Origin: Actinomycetota bacterium
GTDB lineage: Bacteria > Actinomycetota > Thermoleophilia > Gaiellales > Gaiellaceae
Assembly (NCBI GenBank): GCA_005883235.1
Contig: VAYE01000057.1
Span: 1 to 12,123 of the forward strand
DNA: 12,123 nucleotides
Direction of reading: 5' to 3'
A program made the translations under genes and the position numbers. Position 1 is the stretch's first letter, and each line of letters starts with the position of its first letter. Shown here one piece after another: positions 6,622 through 12,123 of this stretch. The notes under the pieces are model-generated. The model ran no database searches. It was not told the origin of the DNA and was given only the letters and a program-made list of their open reading frames with translations.

Positions 6622-8184
6622 CTACATTCGGAAGACGCCGAACGCCGTCTCGGGGATCGGCGCGTTGAGCGCGGCCGAGATGCCGAGCGCGAGCACCTTC
6701 CGCGTGTCGAGCGGGTCGATGATCCCGTCGTCCCAGAGCCGCGCCGTCGAGTGGTACGGGTTGCCTTCCGCCTCGTATTTCTCCCGGATCTCGTCGGGAT
6801 CCGCCTCCCCGACCATCGTGAGCACGGTCGCGGCCTGCTCGCCGCCCATCACGGATATGCGCGCGTTCGGCCACATCCAGAGCTGCCGCGGCTCGTACGC
6901 GCGGCCGCACATGGCGTAGTTCCCGGCTCCGAACGAGCCGCCGACGACGACCGTGAACTTCGGCACCTCCGCGCAGGCCACGGCCATCACGAGCTTCGCC
7001 CCGTCCCGCGCGATGCCGCCCGCCTCGTACTCCTGCCCGACCATGAAGCCGGTGATGTTCTGCAGGAAGACGAGCGGGACGCGCCGCTTGCACGCGAGCT
7101 CGATGAAGTGCGCGCCCTTCTGCGAGGACTCCGCGAAGAGCACGCCGTTCGAGGCAAGGATTCCGACCGGATAGCCCTCGATCCGCGCCCAGCCGCAGAC
7201 GAGCGTCTCCCCGTAGAGCGCCTTGAACTCGTCGAAGCGGCTCTCGTCGACGATCCGCGCGATCAGCTCGCGGGCGTCGACCTGGTGGCGGAAGTCCTCG
7301 GGCACGAGTCCGTAGAGCTCGTCCGGGTCGAGGGCCGGCGCCTTCGGCGGGAGGACCTCCCACGGCGGCGTCTTCGGCGGCAGGTGGAGGTCGGAGACGA
7401 TCTGCCGCGCGATCGCGAGCGCGTGCTCGTCCGAGGCGGCGTAGTGGTCGGCGACCCCCGAGCGGCGCGTGTGGACGTCCGCTCCGCCGAGCTCCTCCGC
7501 GCTCACCTCCTGACCCGTCGCCGCCTTCACGAGCGGCGGCCCCCCGATGAAGATCGTGCCGGTGCCGCGGACGATGATCGTCTCGTCGCTCATCGCCGGC
7601 ACGTACGCCCCGCCGGCGGTGCACGAGCCCATCACAGCGGCGATCTGCGGGATGCCGAGCGCAGACAGGCGCGCCTGGTTGAAGAAGATCCGGCCGAAGT
7701 GGTCGCGGTCCGGGAAGACCTCGTCCTGGAGCGGCAGGAACGCGCCGCCGGAGTCGACGAGGTAGAGGCACGGCAGGCGGTTCTGACGCGCGATCTCCTG
7801 TGCCCGCAAGTGCTTCTTGACCGTGATCGGGAAGTACGTGCCGCCCTTGACCGTGGCGTCGTTGGCGACGATCACGCACTCGCGTCCCTCGACGACGCCG
7901 ATCCCCGTGACGATCCCGGCTCCAGGCGCCGCGCCGTCGTAGAGGTCCCACGCCGCGAGGGTCGAGAGCTCGAGGAACGCGCTGTCGGGATCGACGAGCC
8001 GGTCGATCCGCTCGCGCGCCGTCAGCTTCCCCCGGCTCCGATGCCGCTCGAGCGCCCGCTCGCCCCCGCCGCGGGCCACGAGCGCCGTGCGCTCCCGCAG
8101 CTCGGCGACGAGCGCCTCCATCCGCTCGCGCCGGCGAGCGTACTCGTCGGACTCGCGCTCGACCTGCGAGCTCAGGACGGCCAT
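6622..8184 (-). CDS. mccB: 3-methylcrotonyl-CoA carboxylase beta subunit (carboxyltransferase)
   Basis: This 520-aa protein, close to the usual 530, transfers CO2 from carboxybiotin on the alpha subunit to 3-methylcrotonyl-CoA in leucine and isovalerate catabolism. Recognisable blocks in order are [16 protein letters not shown] (51-66), [19 protein letters not shown] (114-132), the [20 protein letters not shown] region (145-164) and [16 protein letters not shown] (186-201). Further on is [14 protein letters not shown]. The [10 protein letters not shown] and DRDHFGRI blocks are typical of MccB rather than propionyl-CoA carboxylase beta. ATG 8184 was preferred over GTG 8205 because a TAGGCT box sits 7 nt before it and there is no Shine-Dalgarno for either. 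It heads the run mccB, 70-aa protein, cupin. Its partner alpha subunit at 1532-3072 is 3.5 kb away and broken. Confidence 0.93.
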   Translation of the reverse strand: MAVLSSQVERESDEYARRRERMEALVAELRERTALVARGGGERALERHRSRGKLTARERIDRLVDPDSAFLELSTLAAWDLYDGAAPGAGIVTGIGVVEGRECVIVANDATVKGGTYFPITVKKHLRAQEIARQNRLPCLYLVDSGGAFLPLQDEVFPDRDHFGRIFFNQARLSALGIPQIAAVMGSCTAGGAYVPAMSDETIIVRGTGTIFIGGPPLVKAATGQEVSAEELGGADVHTRRSGVADHYAASDEHALAIARQIVSDLHLPPKTPPWEVLPPKAPALDPDELYGLVPEDFRHQVDARELIARIVDESRFDEFKALYGETLVCGWARIEGYPVGILASNGVLFAESSQKGAHFIELACKRRVPLVFLQNITGFMVGQEYEAGGIARDGAKLVMAVACAEVPKFTVVVGGSFGAGNYAMCGRAYEPRQLWMWPNARISVMGGEQAATVLTMVGEADPDEIREKYEAEGNPYHSTARLWDDGIIDPLDTRKVLALGISAALNAPIPETAFGVFRM

Positions 8185-8191
8185 CGGGCGG

Positions 8192-8197
8192 AGCCTA
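8192..8197 (-). promoter_or_regulatory. -10 box (TAGGCT) before mccB
   Basis: Minus-strand TAGGCT, 7 nt before ATG 8184, fits a leaderless mccB transcript. The same hexamer stands 9 nt before the unrelated gene at 9847. Confidence 0.5.
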
Positions 8198-8212
8198 CCG
8201 CGCACGCGAGGG

Positions 8213-8296
8213 AGTGAGGCCTACCCCGGACGGGGGGTGAGGAGTGACCCGAACGCGGGATGACGCGCCGCCGCGCGCGACTCACGGTGAGTGAGG
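8213..8296 (+). repeat. AGTGAGG-type short repeats in the mccB/regulator divergent gap
   Basis: The 118-bp gap between mccB and the HTH-TPR gene contains AGTGAGG at 8213-8219 and 8290-8296 and GGTGAGG at 8236-8242. It also has a small inverted repeat ACTCAC-G-GTGAGT at 8280-8292. The last copy doubles as the regulator's ribosome binding site. These could be operator half-sites for autoregulation, or purine-rich chance. Confidence 0.3.
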
Positions 8297-8302
8297 ACTT
8301 CG

Positions 8303-9646
8303 ATGGACCGCCGCACCCTCACGTCCGCGCCGCCGGCGTCGCCGATCGCTACCTCCGAGCGGGGGCTTGGCGACCGCGTGCGCCGGCTCCGCAACGCGCG
8401 CGGGCTGACGCAGAGCGAGCTGGCCGCGGCGCGTGTCTCGAAGGAGTACATCAGCCAGATCGAGACGGGGAAGACCCGGCCGACGTCGCAGATGCTGGAC
8501 TGGCTCGCCGAGCGCCTCGGGGTCGATCCGCATTACCTCGAGGACGGCGTCTCCGACCGCGACCAGCGCGAGCACGAGGCGGTCGTCGACCAGGCGGAGG
8601 ACGCGGTGGTCGAGAAGCGCTACCGCGACGCAGTCGAGCTGCTCTCGGGTCTCTCGCGGACGCCCAGCGTGCCCGAGCTCCAGCTGCGCGCGCTCTTCGC
8701 CGAGAGCTGGGCGCGCATGTACCTGGGCGAGGTGCGGACGGCGCTCGACCGGCTCGAGCGGGCCAGGCAGGTCGCCTCCGGCTCCTCGTTCGGCGACGTC
8801 GACCGGGCCGAGGTGCTGTACCGGCTCGGCTGCTGCCGCTACAAGCTCACCCACGTCGAGCAGGCCCTCGAGCACTTCAGCGCAGCGCTCGAGCTCGCCG
8901 ACCGGTCCGGCGAGAGCTGCGACCGGCTCCGCGCGCACATCCTGGAGTGGCGCTCGCGCTGCTACCGCCGCCACCGCGACTGGGAGGCGGCGCGCGAGGA
9001 CATCGAGCGCGCGCTCGAGCTCGCCGAGGCGCTGAGCGACGACGAGACGATCGCACACGTCCACTTCCAAGCCTCGCTCGTCGCGGAGCGCACCGGCCAG
9101 TGGCGCCGCGCCCGCGCGCTCGGGGAGCGCGCGAAGGAGCTCTACGAGGCGGTCGACGATCCGCTCAACGTCAGCCGCCTGCTCAACAACCTCGGCGGGC
9201 TGACGTTCATGCTCGGCGACACCGAGCAGGCCGTCTCGCTCCTCAAGGAGGCCTTCCGGATCGCGCTCGACGTCGGCGAGCCGATCGACGGGGCCCACGC
9301 GGTCTCGTCTCTCGCGCAGGTCCATCTACGAAGCGGCGAGGCGGAGCTCGCCGAGCGGCAGGCCCGGCACGCGATCGAGCTCCTGGACGGCCGGGTCGAC
9401 TTCCTGGACGAGATCGGAAGCGCACGACTCGTCCTCGGCCGCGCGCTGCTCGAGCAGGGTCGGCTCGACGAGGCCGAGCAGACCTTCGCAGAAGCGGAGC
9501 AGGGTCTCCTGCAGCTCTCCTCGGCGAGTCACAGCGCAGCCGCGTGGACGGCGCGCGGGGAGCTCGCCCTTGCCCGTGGCGACGACAAGGAAGCGAGCAC
9601 CCTCTTCCGTCGCGCCGCCGAAGCTCTCCAAGAGAACGCGATCTGA
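8303..9646 (+). CDS. Xre-type HTH plus TPR regulator, RRNPP-like peptide receptor candidate
   Basis: This 447-aa cytoplasmic regulator has an N-terminal lambda-repressor-like HTH at about 21-80 (GLGDRVRRLRNARGLTQSEL, SKEYISQIETGKTRP, LAERLGVDPHYLE). About 350 residues of helix pairs with TPR spacing follow to the end, roughly nine repeats (for example RLLNNLGGLTFMLGDTEQA, EIGSARLVLGRALLEQGRL, GELALARGDDKEASTLF). An HTH followed by a long TPR array is the architecture of RRNPP receptors such as NprR (about 420 aa), which bind re-imported peptides. ATG 8303 was chosen: TGAGGA lies 5 nt upstream, and the alternative GTG 8291 would overlap that site. The gene ends 19 nt before a secreted mini-protein gene, the receptor-then-signal order of RRNPP pairs. 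It is divergent from mccB, so it might also control that operon. A role as an ordinary TPR regulator sensing a protein partner cannot be excluded. Confidence 0.88.
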   Translation: MDRRTLTSAPPASPIATSERGLGDRVRRLRNARGLTQSELAAARVSKEYISQIETGKTRPTSQMLDWLAERLGVDPHYLEDGVSDRDQREHEAVVDQAEDAVVEKRYRDAVELLSGLSRTPSVPELQLRALFAESWARMYLGEVRTALDRLERARQVASGSSFGDVDRAEVLYRLGCCRYKLTHVEQALEHFSAALELADRSGESCDRLRAHILEWRSRCYRRHRDWEAAREDIERALELAEALSDDETIAHVHFQASLVAERTGQWRRARALGERAKELYEAVDDPLNVSRLLNNLGGLTFMLGDTEQAVSLLKEAFRIALDVGEPIDGAHAVSSLAQVHLRSGEAELAERQARHAIELLDGRVDFLDEIGSARLVLGRALLEQGRLDEAEQTFAEAEQGLLQLSSASHSAAAWTARGELALARGDDKEASTLFRRAAEALQENAI

Positions 9647-9651
9647 GGGAA

Positions 9652-9660
9652 GGGAGGTGA
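9652..9660 (+). promoter_or_regulatory. Strong Shine-Dalgarno for the mini-protein
   Basis: GGGAGGTGA, almost fully complementary to the 16S rRNA tail, lies 5 nt before ATG 9666 and just after the regulator's TGA (9644-9646). It is by far the best ribosome site in the window, and several neighbours have none. It fixes the mini-protein's start and predicts high translation. Confidence 0.8.
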
Positions 9661-9665
9661 CTCAC

Positions 9666-9803
9666 ATGCTGCGGAAACTGGCCCTTCTTGTCGCAGTCGC
9701 CGCGCTCGGGCTCTCGCTCGCAGGCGCCGCCGGGGCGAAGAACAACAAGACCCCGAGCGGCAACGCCTACGGACACGACCTGGGCTACGTGGACGGCCGC
9801 TAG
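9666..9803 (+). CDS. 45-aa Sec-exported mini-protein, candidate signalling propeptide
   Basis: ATG 9666 to TAG 9801-9803 encodes 45 residues. The N-terminus is a textbook Sec signal peptide: basic MLRK, hydrophobic core LALLVAVAALGLSLAG, and an A-G-A cleavage site at 22-24. Cleavage would release a 21-residue peptide starting KNNKTPSGNAYG and ending HDLGYVDGR. It contains no cysteine and is rich in Gly, Asn and Tyr. Expression is well supported by the strong Shine-Dalgarno and by probable cotranscription with the HTH-TPR gene 19 nt upstream. The arrangement parallels Phr, NprX and PapR propeptide genes, which follow their TPR receptors and are exported, trimmed and re-imported; the function here is inference. 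A structural cell-wall peptide or a member of an uncharacterised small secreted family is possible. The usual importer (an oligopeptide permease) is not in the window. Confidence 0.8.
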   Translation: MLRKLALLVAVAALGLSLAGAAGAKNNKTPSGNAYGHDLGYVDGR

Positions 9804-9817
9804 TCGCGCGGCCGTCC
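9791..9817 (+). terminator. GC-rich hairpin over the mini-protein stop codon
   Basis: GGACGGCCGC (9791-9800) pairs perfectly with GCGGCCGTCC (9808-9817) around a 7-nt loop that begins with the TAG stop. No U-tract follows, so this would be a U-less terminator of the kind proposed for actinobacteria, or an mRNA 3'-end stabiliser. It would end the regulator/mini-protein transcript before the next gene. Confidence 0.6.
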
Positions 9818-9831
9818 GAGCGGTTGCGGGC

Positions 9832-9837
9832 TAGGCT
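9832..9837 (+). promoter_or_regulatory. -10 box (TAGGCT) before the 135-aa gene
   Basis: TAGGCT lies 9 nt before ATG 9847, immediately after the hairpin that closes the mini-protein gene. The next transcript could start at or near the ATG. Confidence 0.45.
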
Positions 9838-9846
9838 GGCTCCGCC

Positions 9847-10254
9847 ATGCCGGAGTCGTGGCTCGCCGCCCTCGAGCTCACCCTCGTCGAGGACGTCGAC
9901 GACAGCCTCGCGGTCGCGGTCGTCGTCCTCGCGTCGGTCGCAGGCGCCCACGTTCCCCTGGACGAGGACGACCGGCGCGGCGCCGTGCGGCGTGCCCTGC
10001 TCCTCCTCACCGCCGGCGGCGACCCGAGCCGTGGCCTCGATCTCGACGGGCGGGCCGTCCGCGCTCTGGCGTCTGACCTCGACGAGCCGGCCCGCCGAGA
10101 GGCGCTCGGCGCAGCGCTCGTCGAGCTCTCCGCCGAGGCCGAGGGGCTGCCGCACGTGAGCGAGGCGCTCCATGGGCTCACCGACGCGCCGGACGTCGCC
10201 TGGCGTGCGTACGCGTGCTCGCTTCTTGCCCGAGAGTTGGGCGAGGAGGATTGA
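9847..10254 (+). CDS. 135-aa acidic, alanine/leucine-rich protein of unknown function
   Basis: ATG 9847 to TGA 10252-10254 encodes 135 residues. The sequence is acidic and looks all-helical: a start MPESWLAALELTLVEDVDDS, a hydrophobic helix LAVAVVVLASVAGAHVPLD, then amphipathic helices rich in Arg, Asp and Leu, ending ACSLLARELGEED. The AVAVVVLASVAG helix is too short and acid-flanked to call a membrane span. No cysteine cluster, nucleotide-binding or DNA-binding motif is visible. It has its own -10 box, so it need not belong to the regulator/mini-protein unit. I do not recognise the family. GC-rich third positions and a clean start support a real gene. Confidence 0.7.
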   Translation: MPESWLAALELTLVEDVDDSLAVAVVVLASVAGAHVPLDEDDRRGAVRRALLLLTAGGDPSRGLDLDGRAVRALASDLDEPARREALGAALVELSAEAEGLPHVSEALHGLTDAPDVAWRAYACSLLARELGEED

Positions 10255-10281
10255 AAGTCACCTTTTCCGGTTTTTTAAGCT
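10251..10281 (+). promoter_or_regulatory. Candidate promoter for the CAP-domain gene
   Basis: TTGAAA (10251-10256, overlapping the upstream stop codon) matches the -35 consensus at 5 of 6 bases. TAAGCT (10276-10281) fits TANNNT. The 19-bp spacer is long. A start near 10288 would produce an RNA that begins just before the structured leader. The surrounding stretch is strikingly AT-rich for this window. Confidence 0.4.
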
Positions 10282-10287
10282 TAGAGA

Positions 10288-10396
10288 TAGTCAATTGCAA
10301 GCCTGAATGTAAGAATTCGGCCCGGCGAGGTATGAGGTTTGCGCAATTGCGGCATCCATCACCTCCAGATCCCGAAAAACGGCCTGGAGGAGCGCA
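10288..10396 (+). promoter_or_regulatory. Structured 5' leader of the CAP gene with a sequestered Shine-Dalgarno
   Basis: About 110 nt of AT-rich leader can form two stems. Stem 1 pairs 10292-10303 (CAATTGCAAGCC) with 10336-10349 in 12 bp with one G-U pair and a 2-nt GC bulge, enclosing a 32-nt loop. Stem 2 pairs CCTCCAG (10362-10368) with CTGGAGG (10384-10390), capped by CCG-AAAAA-CGG. The right arm of stem 2 is the Shine-Dalgarno GGAGGAG (10386-10392), 4 nt before GTG 10397. Folding would hide the ribosome site, the layout of a translational riboswitch, thermosensor or protein-bound leader. It does not match riboswitch consensus sequences I know (c-di-GMP, c-di-AMP, glycine, fluoride). Confidence 0.5.
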
Positions 10397-10894
10397 GTGC
10401 ACATTCCGGTTCGAATTTCGACGTCGATCTGGGGTCTCGTCATCGTCTCCGCGGCGGCGGCCGCGGCCGGCGCGATTCCGCACGGGGCGCGCGCGGCGCC
10501 GTGCCGGTCGATGCTCTGTCTCGTGAACTCCGCTCGTGTCGCCCGCGGGCTCCCTGCGCTGCAGGAGTCCGTACGCCTCGACCGCTCGTCACGCCTCCGC
10601 GCCGTCGCCATCCGGCGCTGCGGACAGTTCTCGCACACGGCGTGCGGCCAGCCGTTCCGGCTCGTCTTCGCCCGCGCCGGGTACCGCGGGCGGGCGATCG
10701 GCGAGAACCTCGCCTGGGGAGGCGGTTACCTGGGCGCTCCCGGGCGGACGCTCACTGCTTGGCTCGGCTCCCCGCCGCACCGCCGGAACCTGCTCGGCAG
10801 CGGCTGGCGGCAGGTCGGCGTGGCCTTCGTTCACGCGAGGCGGCTCTTCGGCGCCTCGAACGTCACCGTATGGGTGCTGCAGTTCGGCGGCTGA
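10397..10894 (+). CDS. Secreted CAP-domain (SCP/PR-1-like) protein
   Basis: This 165-aa protein starts at GTG 10397, 4 nt after GGAGGAG. A Sec signal follows: R6, hydrophobic core at about 10-25, probable cleavage after A-R-A at 31-33. The mature part is a compact CAP domain: LVNSARVARGLPAL helix, FSH (H80), the GENLAWGGG motif (E103) and W..SPPHRRNLL (H128), then a final strand VTVWVLQFGG. The two histidines and the glutamate form the conserved CAP cavity. Four cysteines (36, 41, 75, 83) suggest two disulfides in the extracytoplasmic space. Bacterial CAP proteins of this type occur outside the membrane or at the cell wall; their activity is mostly unknown. Translation may be controlled by the leader hairpin that covers the Shine-Dalgarno. 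Confidence 0.88.
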   Translation: MHIPVRISTSIWGLVIVSAAAAAAGAIPHGARAAPCRSMLCLVNSARVARGLPALQESVRLDRSSRLRAVAIRRCGQFSHTACGQPFRLVFARAGYRGRAIGENLAWGGGYLGAPGRTLTAWLGSPPHRRNLLGSGWRQVGVAFVHARRLFGASNVTVWVLQFGG

Positions 10895-10908
10895 CCGCGC
10901 AAGTTTCG

Positions 10909-10923
10909 GACCCCGAGAGGGTC
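10909..10923 (+). terminator. Short hairpin after the CAP gene (weak terminator candidate)
   Basis: GACCC (10909-10913) pairs with GGGTC (10919-10923) around a 5-nt loop, 14 nt after the CAP stop codon. There is no T-run. It abuts the long hairpin element that begins at 10925, so the two may act together. Confidence 0.3.
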
Positions 10924-10924
10924 T

Positions 10925-11022
10925 AGTGGGCGAAGGAAGATGAGCCGAGCGCTCTGACAGAGCTAGGCGCTGCGGCTACGCGCTAGCCCGAGGCGCCCGG
11001 CTCGTCTTCCGAAATGCCCACT
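10925..11022. repeat. 98-bp long-hairpin element (structured RNA, MITE-like or terminator)
   Basis: AGTGGGC (10925-10931) pairs with GCCCACT (11016-11022). Inside an asymmetric loop (GAA against GAAAT), GGAAGATGAGCCG (10935-10947) pairs with CGGCTCGTCTTCC (10998-11010) with one T-G wobble. After one mismatch, five more pairs follow (10949-10953 with 10992-10996). A further CTAG/CGC hairpin sits in the apex. There is no target-site duplication and no T-run on either side. This lies in the 308-bp gene-free stretch 10895-11202, which otherwise holds only a small hairpin, an operator-like palindrome and a possible promoter. Confidence 0.6.
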
Positions 11023-11140
11023 TCCGCGCAGTCGTAACGCGTTTCATCACGAACGACGAAGACGGGCTCGAGCCGTCGCAGCGACCACTGTCCAAACCTT
11101 TCCCACAGTTGATCGTGAGATCGCCAACTCAATGTGTCGA

Positions 11141-11158
11141 ATCTGTCGCGCGACAAAT
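11141..11158. promoter_or_regulatory. Operator-like palindrome upstream of the second HTH-TPR gene
   Basis: TGTCGCGCGACA (11144-11155) is a perfect 12-bp palindrome, extendable to 18 bp with one mismatched pair. A further half-site TGTCG lies at 11135-11139. It is about 45 bp before the GTG of the regulator and just ahead of a TTGACG. Autoregulation is a natural guess. I do not recognise the motif as a known regulator box. Confidence 0.45.
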
Positions 11159-11165
11159 ACGGCTG

Positions 11166-11194
11166 TTGACGCTGCAAGAAACGCAAAGCAACAT
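11166..11194 (+). promoter_or_regulatory. Weak promoter candidate for the second HTH-TPR gene
   Basis: TTGACG (11166-11171) is a good -35, followed after 17 bp by the poor -10 CAACAT (11189-11194). Transcription would start at about 11201-11203, on the GTG itself. There is no Shine-Dalgarno, so a leaderless message is plausible. Confidence 0.3.
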
Positions 11195-11202
11195 CATCCC
11201 TC

Positions 11203-12123
11203 GTGCACGACCTCCACGCAGCGGCCGGCGAGGAGTCGATCGGGGCGCGAATTCGCCGCCTCCGGCTCGAGCGGGGTCTGTCGCAGCGGGAGCTCTCCGG
11301 GCCGGGCGTTTCGTACGCCTACGTCTCGCGCATCGAGGCGGGCCAGCGCGATCCTTCGCTGAAGGCTCTCCGGATCCTCGCCCGCAAGCTCGGTGTCTCG
11401 CTCGAGAATCTGGAGACCGGCGCGGGTGTGTCCGAGGCCCAGGAGCGCGAGCTCCGGCTCGCCGACGCGGAGCTCGAGCTTCGGCTCGGCGACGACCTTC
11501 GCGCTGCTGAGCAGAGCTTCCGGGCGCTCCTCGTCGACGCCCGCGAGAACGGCGACACCTTCGCCGAGGCGCGGGCGCGCGTCGGCCTCGGCATCGCCCT
11601 TCTGCAGGCGGGCGAGGCGCGCGAGGCGGCCGCCGAGCTCGAACGGGCGCTCGACTCCGAGGCGGTGGCTCCGGAAGTGCGCCCGGACGCCTACTCGGCG
11701 CTTGCCCACGCCTATCGCGAGCTCGGGATGCAGCAGCAGGCCGTCCGGCTCCTGGAGCGCTGCATCGAGGATTTGAACGCCCGCGCGCCGGAGGACGCGG
11801 CGAGTGGCGCGCTCTACGCGACCTACTTGAGCCGCGTCCTCGAGCAGCGCGGGGACCCGGCGAGCGCTCGCGTGGCGCTCCTCGAGGCCAAGGAGCGGCT
11901 CGAGGCCGTGGGCGGCACACGCACCCGCATCAAGCTCTACTGGTCGCTCGCTCGCACCGCAGCGGCAGAAGGGCGGTTCGCCCGCTCGCTCGCCTATCTG
12001 CGCCGCGCCGTCGCCCTGCTCGAGGCGACCGAGGACACCGTCGAGCTTGCGCGAGCTCACCTCGGCTGCGCGCGGATGCTGATCGAGGAAGGACAGGCCG
12101 AGCAGGCCGGGCCACATCTCGCC
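11203..12123 (+). CDS. Second Xre-HTH plus TPR regulator, 3' end beyond the window
   Basis: The frame is open for 307 codons from GTG 11203 to the window end with no stop; an in-frame TGA at 11167-11169 bounds it upstream. GTG 11203 is the only standard start before the HTH. The HTH covers about residues 13-72 (SIGARIRRLRLERGLSQREL, VSYAYVSRIEAGQRDPSLKA, LARKLGVSLENLE). The rest is TPR-like helix pairs (RVGLGIALLQAGEAREAAAE, SALAHAYRELGMQQQAVRL, SLARTAAAEGRFARSLAYL, AHLGCARMLIEEGQAEQAG), at least six repeats. It is a paralogue by architecture of the regulator at 8303, with clearly diverged sequence. It probably binds DNA as a dimer and senses a peptide or protein through the TPR groove. Whether a small exported protein follows it, as with the first regulator, cannot be seen here. 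Confidence 0.85.
   Translation, partial: MHDLHAAAGEESIGARIRRLRLERGLSQRELSGPGVSYAYVSRIEAGQRDPSLKALRILARKLGVSLENLETGAGVSEAQERELRLADAELELRLGDDLRAAEQSFRALLVDARENGDTFAEARARVGLGIALLQAGEAREAAAELERALDSEAVAPEVRPDAYSALAHAYRELGMQQQAVRLLERCIEDLNARAPEDAASGALYATYLSRVLEQRGDPASARVALLEAKERLEAVGGTRTRIKLYWSLARTAAAEGRFARSLAYLRRAVALLEATEDTVELARAHLGCARMLIEEGQAEQAGPHLA

Noticed and set aside
10251..10280. Rho-independent terminator for the 135-aa gene at the TTTTTT run
   Set aside because: Only a weak, bulged GAAAG/CTTTTC stem precedes the T-run; the same bases fit a promoter for the next gene better.
10925..11022. tRNA, tRNA-Sec or SRP RNA suggested by the 7-bp closing stem and about 98-nt length
   Set aside because: No T-arm GGTTCGA-type sequence, no anticodon arm of proper geometry, no CCA, and no conserved SRP apical GGAAGGAAGCAG loop.
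10983..11186. 67-aa minus-strand frame (TTG start) across the hairpin element and operator region
   Set aside because: Unusual start, no ribosome site or -10 box, it overlaps strong DNA palindromes, its third positions do not follow the window's GC bias, and no family is recognisable.
1..12123. CRISPR arrays, insertion sequences, phage genes or attachment sites
   Set aside because: No regularly spaced direct repeats, transposase or integrase motifs, or tRNA-adjacent duplications were seen; the repeated tggtcgcc motif at 1-1500 encodes propeller blades.

Overview
The window looks like chromosomal DNA from a very GC-rich actinobacterium. The codon use (third positions almost always G or C), the compact overlapping gene ends, the -10 boxes sitting directly in front of start codons and the protein sequences would suit a soil Thermoleophilia-type lineage (Gaiellales or Solirubrobacterales). 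That placement is inference; no marker gene is present.

Positions 1-1535 (+) hold the C-terminal part of a secreted-type TolB/PD40 beta-propeller protein. From 1532 to 4134 (-) lies half of a leucine/isovalerate degradation (liu/mcc) cluster. It has a biotin carboxylase-BCCP subunit of 3-methylcrotonyl-CoA carboxylase, broken by an internal deletion plus frameshift, then two tiny genes, then a methylglutaconyl-CoA hydratase-like crotonase. A plus-strand pair is wedged in at 4159-6035: a DapA-family Schiff-base lyase and a DAO-family FAD oxidoreductase, with overlapping ends. The minus-strand cluster resumes at 6032-8184 with a cupin, a 70-aa protein and the carboxyltransferase subunit of methylcrotonyl-CoA carboxylase. 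Carboxylase and hydratase would act in sequence: 3-methylcrotonyl-CoA to 3-methylglutaconyl-CoA to HMG-CoA.

Positions 8303-12123 (+) are regulatory and secretory in character. An Xre-HTH plus TPR regulator (447 aa) is followed 19 bp later by a 45-aa Sec-exported mini-protein with a near-perfect ribosome binding site and a GC-rich hairpin over its stop codon. This is the layout of an RRNPP peptide-quorum-sensing cassette (receptor then propeptide) in an unexpected phylum, and it is the most interesting item here. Next come an unknown 135-aa protein and a secreted CAP-domain protein whose AT-rich leader RNA can fold so that its Shine-Dalgarno is hidden. After that comes a 308-bp gene-free stretch with a 98-bp long-hairpin element and an operator-like palindrome. 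A second HTH-TPR regulator runs off the window end.

Six genes have a TANNNT box 6-9 nt before the start codon, consistent with leaderless transcription. The HTH-TPR receptor at 8303, the mini-protein and the CAP protein instead have Shine-Dalgarno sequences.
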